The position numbers were made by a program, and so were the translations under genes. The notes beneath the pieces are model-generated. The model had not been told where the DNA came from. It did no database searches and was given only the letters and a program-made list of their open reading frames with translations. A stretch of DNA of 31,476 nucleotides from Candidatus Staskawiczbacteria bacterium RIFCSPHIGHO2_02_FULL_34_10 (GTDB lineage: Bacteria; Patescibacteriota; Minisyncoccia; Minisyncoccales; Staskawiczbacteraceae). Location of the stretch: NCBI GenBank assembly GCA_001821915.1, contig MHOR01000010.1, positions 1 through 31,476 of the forward strand, read 5' to 3'. Shown in pieces: positions 28,494 to 31,476 of this stretch; position 1 is the stretch's first letter; every line of letters starts with the position of its first letter.

Positions 28494-30257
28494 CTAGTTA
28501 ATTATCACTCTCAAAACTTCTTCAATAGATGTCAAACCTTGAGCAGCTTTTACAAAACCGTCTTCAATCATTGTTCTCATTCCATCTTTTATTGCGCAAA
28601 GAGCAATTTCCTTTGTCGAAGCTTTTTTAATTATTAAATCTTTTATTGAGTCATTAACCGTCAAAACCTCTACAATTCCTATTCTTCCTTTGTATCCACT
28701 AACCGAATCTTTTGACGGCTTTGGTCTGTATAACTCTAAGTCCTTTAAAGTATCTTTTGGCTTTAATAACTTTTCTGATTTTAATATTTCTAGTATTTTA
28801 TTTAAATTACAATATTTTGATAAGTTATCCAAATCTACTGCCTTTAATTTATATTTTTCTTTTTCACCATGAAACTTTCTCACTAACCTTTGAGCTATAA
28901 TTACATTTAATGTTGATGAAAGTAAAAAAGGTTCTACCTTCATATCAATAAGCCTTGGAATGGTTCCTGCCGCTTCAGTGGTGTGAATAGTAGATAAAAC
29001 CAAGTGGCCAGTTAAAGCGGCGTTTATGGCTAAGTTTGCCGTTTCACTGTCGCGAATTTCACCAACCATAATAATATTTGGGTCTTGTCTGACTAATGCC
29101 CTTAATCCTGACGCAAAAGTCAATCCTATTTTTGGATTTACCTGAGTTTGATTGACTCTTGGCATTCTATATTCAACAGGATCTTCAATAGTAGATATAT
29201 TTACATCGGGAGTATTAAGAATTTCCATCATTGCATATAAAGTTGTGGTTTTTCCAGAACCAGTAGGACCAGTAATTAATATCATTCCAGTGGGTTTAAT
29301 TAGGTTACTTTCTATTTTTTCAAATACTTTACCGCTAAAACCTAAACTCTCTAAATTTTGAGCTTTTACATTCTCGGCTAATAATCTCATTACAATTTTT
29401 TCACCGTTAAAAACAGGCAAAACAGATACTCTAACAGAATACATATAATCTGCAGACTCAATTTTAAATCTTCCATCTTGGGGCAATCTATGTTCGTCAA
29501 GTTTTAAATTTGAAAGAACCTTTATTCTGGCAACTATTCCAGGAGAAGTTAATACTGGCAAAGACATAACATCATGAAGTATTCCGTCAACTCTAAAACG
29601 AATAACAACTTCTTTTTCCAATGGCTCTATATGCACATCAGACGCCCTTTGCAAAATTGCGTGCTTTAGTAATGTATCAACGACTTTTATAATCGGCAAT
29701 TCTTGAGAAGCTTTAACTAATTCTTCATCATTTTTTGCATAGTCCTTATCATATTTTTCTACCTCAATATGATTGGCTGTTTTTGAATCTGACCCAATTA
29801 TGTCGCCAAATTCTATATCTAAAGTTTTTTGGTATTGGCGTAAAGCATTTTTTATACCTAATATTGTAGTAAATCTTGGTAATATTTTTAAAAGAGGATT
29901 TGTTTTTTTAATAAACTCAATAGTCACTAAGTCTTCTGGGTCAATCATAGCAACTTCAAGATTATTATCTCTTTTGCGAAATGCAATTATATTATGGAGT
30001 CTCGCTATCTGTTCTGGAATAATACTTAAGATTTCTGGAGCAATATTTTCTCTTTCTATATTAACAAATGGAATCCCTAATAAATAAGCTTCAAATTTAG
30101 TTAATTTTTCTTGATCAATAAGTTTTCTAGAAACTAAAACATCTCCAATTTTCTTGTCATTTTGGAGGCTTGCTTTTAACGCATCTTCAAAATCTTTATC
30201 AGTAATTAATCCTGCGTCTAAAAGAAATTTTTTAAGCCGTTGAGGTTCAACATTCAT
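28494..30257 (-). CDS. pilB: PilB, type IV pilus extension ATPase
   Basis: 587 residues. An N-terminal MshEN domain comes first, which in relatives binds c-di-GMP. A GspE core follows with the P-loop GPTGSGKTT (330-338), the Asp box, and the Walker B region QDPNIIMVGEIRDSETA. Near the C-terminus SGYKGRIGIVEVL is normal, but the four-cysteine zinc site that usually precedes it is absent. Instead there is a Lys-rich stretch (YKLKAVDLDNLSKY). It powers pilus assembly from the cytoplasm together with PilC. No PilT retraction ATPase is in the window. Confidence 0.95.
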   Translation of the reverse strand: MNVEPQRLKKFLLDAGLITDKDFEDALKASLQNDKKIGDVLVSRKLIDQEKLTKFEAYLLGIPFVNIERENIAPEILSIIPEQIARLHNIIAFRKRDNNLEVAMIDPEDLVTIEFIKKTNPLLKILPRFTTILGIKNALRQYQKTLDIEFGDIIGSDSKTANHIEVEKYDKDYAKNDEELVKASQELPIIKVVDTLLKHAILQRASDVHIEPLEKEVVIRFRVDGILHDVMSLPVLTSPGIVARIKVLSNLKLDEHRLPQDGRFKIESADYMYSVRVSVLPVFNGEKIVMRLLAENVKAQNLESLGFSGKVFEKIESNLIKPTGMILITGPTGSGKTTTLYAMMEILNTPDVNISTIEDPVEYRMPRVNQTQVNPKIGLTFASGLRALVRQDPNIIMVGEIRDSETANLAINAALTGHLVLSTIHTTEAAGTIPRLIDMKVEPFLLSSTLNVIIAQRLVRKFHGEKEKYKLKAVDLDNLSKYCNLNKILEILKSEKLLKPKDTLKDLELYRPKPSKDSVSGYKGRIGIVEVLTVNDSIKDLIIKKASTKEIALCAIKDGMRTMIEDGFVKAAQGLTSIEEVLRVIIN

Positions 30258-30261
30258 AGCG

Positions 30262-30296
30262 ATGGGTGTTAGATGTTTGATATTAGGTGTTAGCTT
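30262..30296. repeat. GGTGTTAG stutter after the second four-helix gene
   Basis: GGTGTTAG twice with ATGTTTGATATTA between, overlapping the gene's stop. The same words occur on its upstream side (30654-30746). Confidence 0.6.
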
Positions 30297-30649
30297 TTTA
30301 GGGATTTCTCTAAATTAGTTAACATCCTGCCACAAACATCATATTCTTTTAAAAAATAGTCTAATTTTTCTTGATTGATATATTTTTTCTTAAAAACTAT
30401 TCTTAAATGGCGCGCGGTTTCTCTAATTTCGCCTTGTGCCCCACTAATTCCCTCGAGGTAAATATTGGTATGTTTATTATTAAGTCCTTCTGCTAAATTA
30501 GCTAGCGCTGAATTAGAAGATCTTCTTAATTGAGAACCTAATTCAAATGTTTTGAATTTGGGAAACATTAAAGTTAAATTATGAATCTCAATGACTAAAT
30601 TAAATAATCTTCTATAAACCTCTAAATCTTCTACGGAGTTAAATTTCAT
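30290..30649 (-). CDS. Second four-helix-bundle protein, S23/Avd type
   Basis: 119 residues with the same architecture as the copy at 28103: VEDLEVYRRLFNLVIEI, the hallmark GSQLRRSSNSALANLAEG, then GAQGEIRETARHLRIV. It precedes pilB by 32 bases in the same direction. It is flanked by GGTGTTAG words on both sides. No 23S rRNA or reverse transcriptase lies in the window, so neither known context applies. Confidence 0.85.
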   Translation of the reverse strand: MKFNSVEDLEVYRRLFNLVIEIHNLTLMFPKFKTFELGSQLRRSSNSALANLAEGLNNKHTNIYLEGISGAQGEIRETARHLRIVFKKKYINQEKLDYFLKEYDVCGRMLTNLEKSLKS

Positions 30650-30653
30650 AACG

Positions 30654-30746
30654 TAGGTTTTTGGTGTCAGATTTTAGGTGTTAGTTCGTCGATATTTGTT
30701 CGGCTTCCGTCTAATTTCTAACACCCAACACCTAACACCTAATTTC
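30654..30746. repeat. Stutter palindrome, GGTGTTAG word
   Basis: The left arm (30654-30691) is GGTGTCAGATTTTAGGTGTTAG (part shown). The right arm (30713-30746) is CTAACACCCAACACCTAACA, its complement. The loop is GC-richer and contains TTCGGCTTCCG. It lies upstream of the second four-helix gene. Confidence 0.75.
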
Positions 30747-30788
30747 ATTATACTACATACAAAAAAACTATGCTGTGAATAAACTAAC

Positions 30789-30825
30789 AACCAAAAAGCG
30801 GTTATCAACTAACCGCTTTTTGGTT
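30789..30825. terminator. Terminator behind the sensor kinase
   Basis: A perfect 16-base stem, AACCAAAAAGCGGTTA with TAACCGCTTTTTGGTT, around TCAAC. On the minus strand it terminates the histidine kinase 26 bases after its stop, separating it from the pilus operon. Confidence 0.85.
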
Positions 30826-30850
30826 TACATCATCAATGCCTTTTAAAAGA

Positions 30851-31476
30851 TTACTTTTCGGTAGGGGCTAATTCATCGCTTAAGGGCAACTCAACATAAA
30901 AGGTAGAACCCTTTCCTTCGCCCTCTGACTCGACCCACACCTTGCCGTTATGGAGTTTTATAATCTGGCTAGATAGATATAAGCCGATGCCACTACCTGA
31001 AGCAGACACTTTTTCAGCCTCCTTGCCCCTTTCAAATTGCGTATCAAATAAACTATCAAGCCTTTCCTTAGCTATGCCAATACCAGTATCCTTTATCTCT
31101 ATTAAAACCTTGCTACTTTTTTCATTTTGATTTTTGTGGCCAGAGCCGAACTCGTTCATATTTTCATCTTTAATTTTCACTGTCACTCCCCCTTTTTGAG
31201 TGTATTTTACAGAATTATCAATAATATTAAACAGCGTGGCTTTTAATTTTTCCCTATCTGCTTTAATTAAAAGTTTTTTTTCTAAAGGCTTTTCTAATTT
31301 TAAATAAATATTTTTTGATTGCGCCCTAAAATCAAGGTCATTTTTTACTTCATCTAAAATACTAAAAAGTTCAATTCCGGGCTTTAAAACAACGCCCGAT
31401 TTGCCAAGCCTAAATTGCGCTAAATCCAAAAAGTTGTTTGCTCTTTTAATCATTCCATTTGCCAATCCTTGAAGTT
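30851..31476 (-). CDS. Sensor histidine kinase, C-terminal part (cut by the window edge)
   Basis: The frame is open to the right edge, so the N-terminus and sensor region are missing. A TTG at 31465 is not a credible start. The HATPase domain is complete: N box with IIDNSVKYT, G1 box DTGIGIA, F box region TQFERGKEAEKV, and G2 box GSGIGLYLSSQI. Upstream, a helical stretch with FLDLAQFRLGK fits the end of a dimerisation domain whose His would lie outside the window. Its partner regulator is unknown; the receiver protein at 19864 is a candidate. Confidence 0.9.
   Translation of the reverse strand, partial: LQGLANGMIKRANNFLDLAQFRLGKSGVVLKPGIELFSILDEVKNDLDFRAQSKNIYLKLEKPLEKKLLIKADREKLKATLFNIIDNSVKYTQKGGVTVKIKDENMNEFGSGHKNQNEKSSKVLIEIKDTGIGIAKERLDSLFDTQFERGKEAEKVSASGSGIGLYLSSQIIKLHNGKVWVESEGEGKGSTFYVELPLSDELAPTEK

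Noticed and set aside
28103..30649. Diversity-generating retroelement, suggested by the Avd-like four-helix genes
   Set aside because: No reverse transcriptase, template or variable repeat is seen in the window.

Overview
The window looks like a compact, AT-rich genome of a Patescibacteria (CPR) member, most likely Parcubacteria-like. Evidence for this: standalone copies of the small families DUF5679, DUF5652 and DUF5654, which are mostly known from this radiation; a CxxC-x18-CxxC mini zinc protein; a ComEC-type metallo-beta-lactamase domain without the competence channel; very short AtpC and AtpH; and a type IV pilus cluster. UGA acts as a normal stop (for example at the DUF5652/thioredoxin overlap), so the recoded Gracilibacteria and SR1 lineages are unlikely. 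I see no rRNA, tRNA or CRISPR array.

Layout. Positions 1-63 hold the tail of a plus-strand gene that enters from the left. From 75 to 11678 most genes lie on the minus strand and are unrelated housekeeping or stress genes: nucleoside monophosphate kinase, ComEC-like hydrolase, SWIB protein, membrane thioredoxin, TrmH methyltransferase, HD phosphohydrolase, superoxide dismutase, a J-domain protein, tRNA-guanine transglycosylase, a Gmad2/GerMN protein, an SDR oxidoreductase and AlkD. Short zinc-ribbon genes sit between them. At 11852-12589 a plus-strand gene encodes 27 tandem seven-residue repeats and has its own promoter and terminator. A complete F0F1 ATP synthase operon (atpBEFHAGDC, minus strand) occupies 19660-12656, interrupted between atpA and atpG by an oppositely oriented mini-gene. 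A lone receiver-domain regulator follows at 19864-20256. From 20542 to 30257 a type IV pilus cluster reads pilB, pilC, three prepilins, a PilX-like pilin, pilM, pilN, pilO and a small membrane protein. Two S23-type four-helix-bundle genes bracket pilB. The right edge cuts a sensor histidine kinase.

The unusual feature is how much repeat-derived sequence fills the gaps and enters genes. Four layers can be told apart. (1) At least eight junctions carry imperfect palindromes of about 75-125 bp whose arms are themselves stutters of a short word such as ACGAATT, TAGAAAA or GGTGTTAG. (2) Three larger palindromes (10084-10248, 20291-20532, 24628-24728) share TAGAC...GTCTA-like ends and resemble nonautonomous MITE elements. 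(3) A short sequence of the type CCCTTCG...GCTCAGGGC lies in frame inside six genes, in more than one reading frame. (4) There are isolated perfect hairpins, including a 50-bp perfect palindrome at 8647-8696 and a 67-bp hairpin behind atpA. Repeat words also reach the coding ends of trmH, atpA and three prepilin genes. These are the strongest candidates for something undescribed. No transposase gene that could move them is complete in the window.
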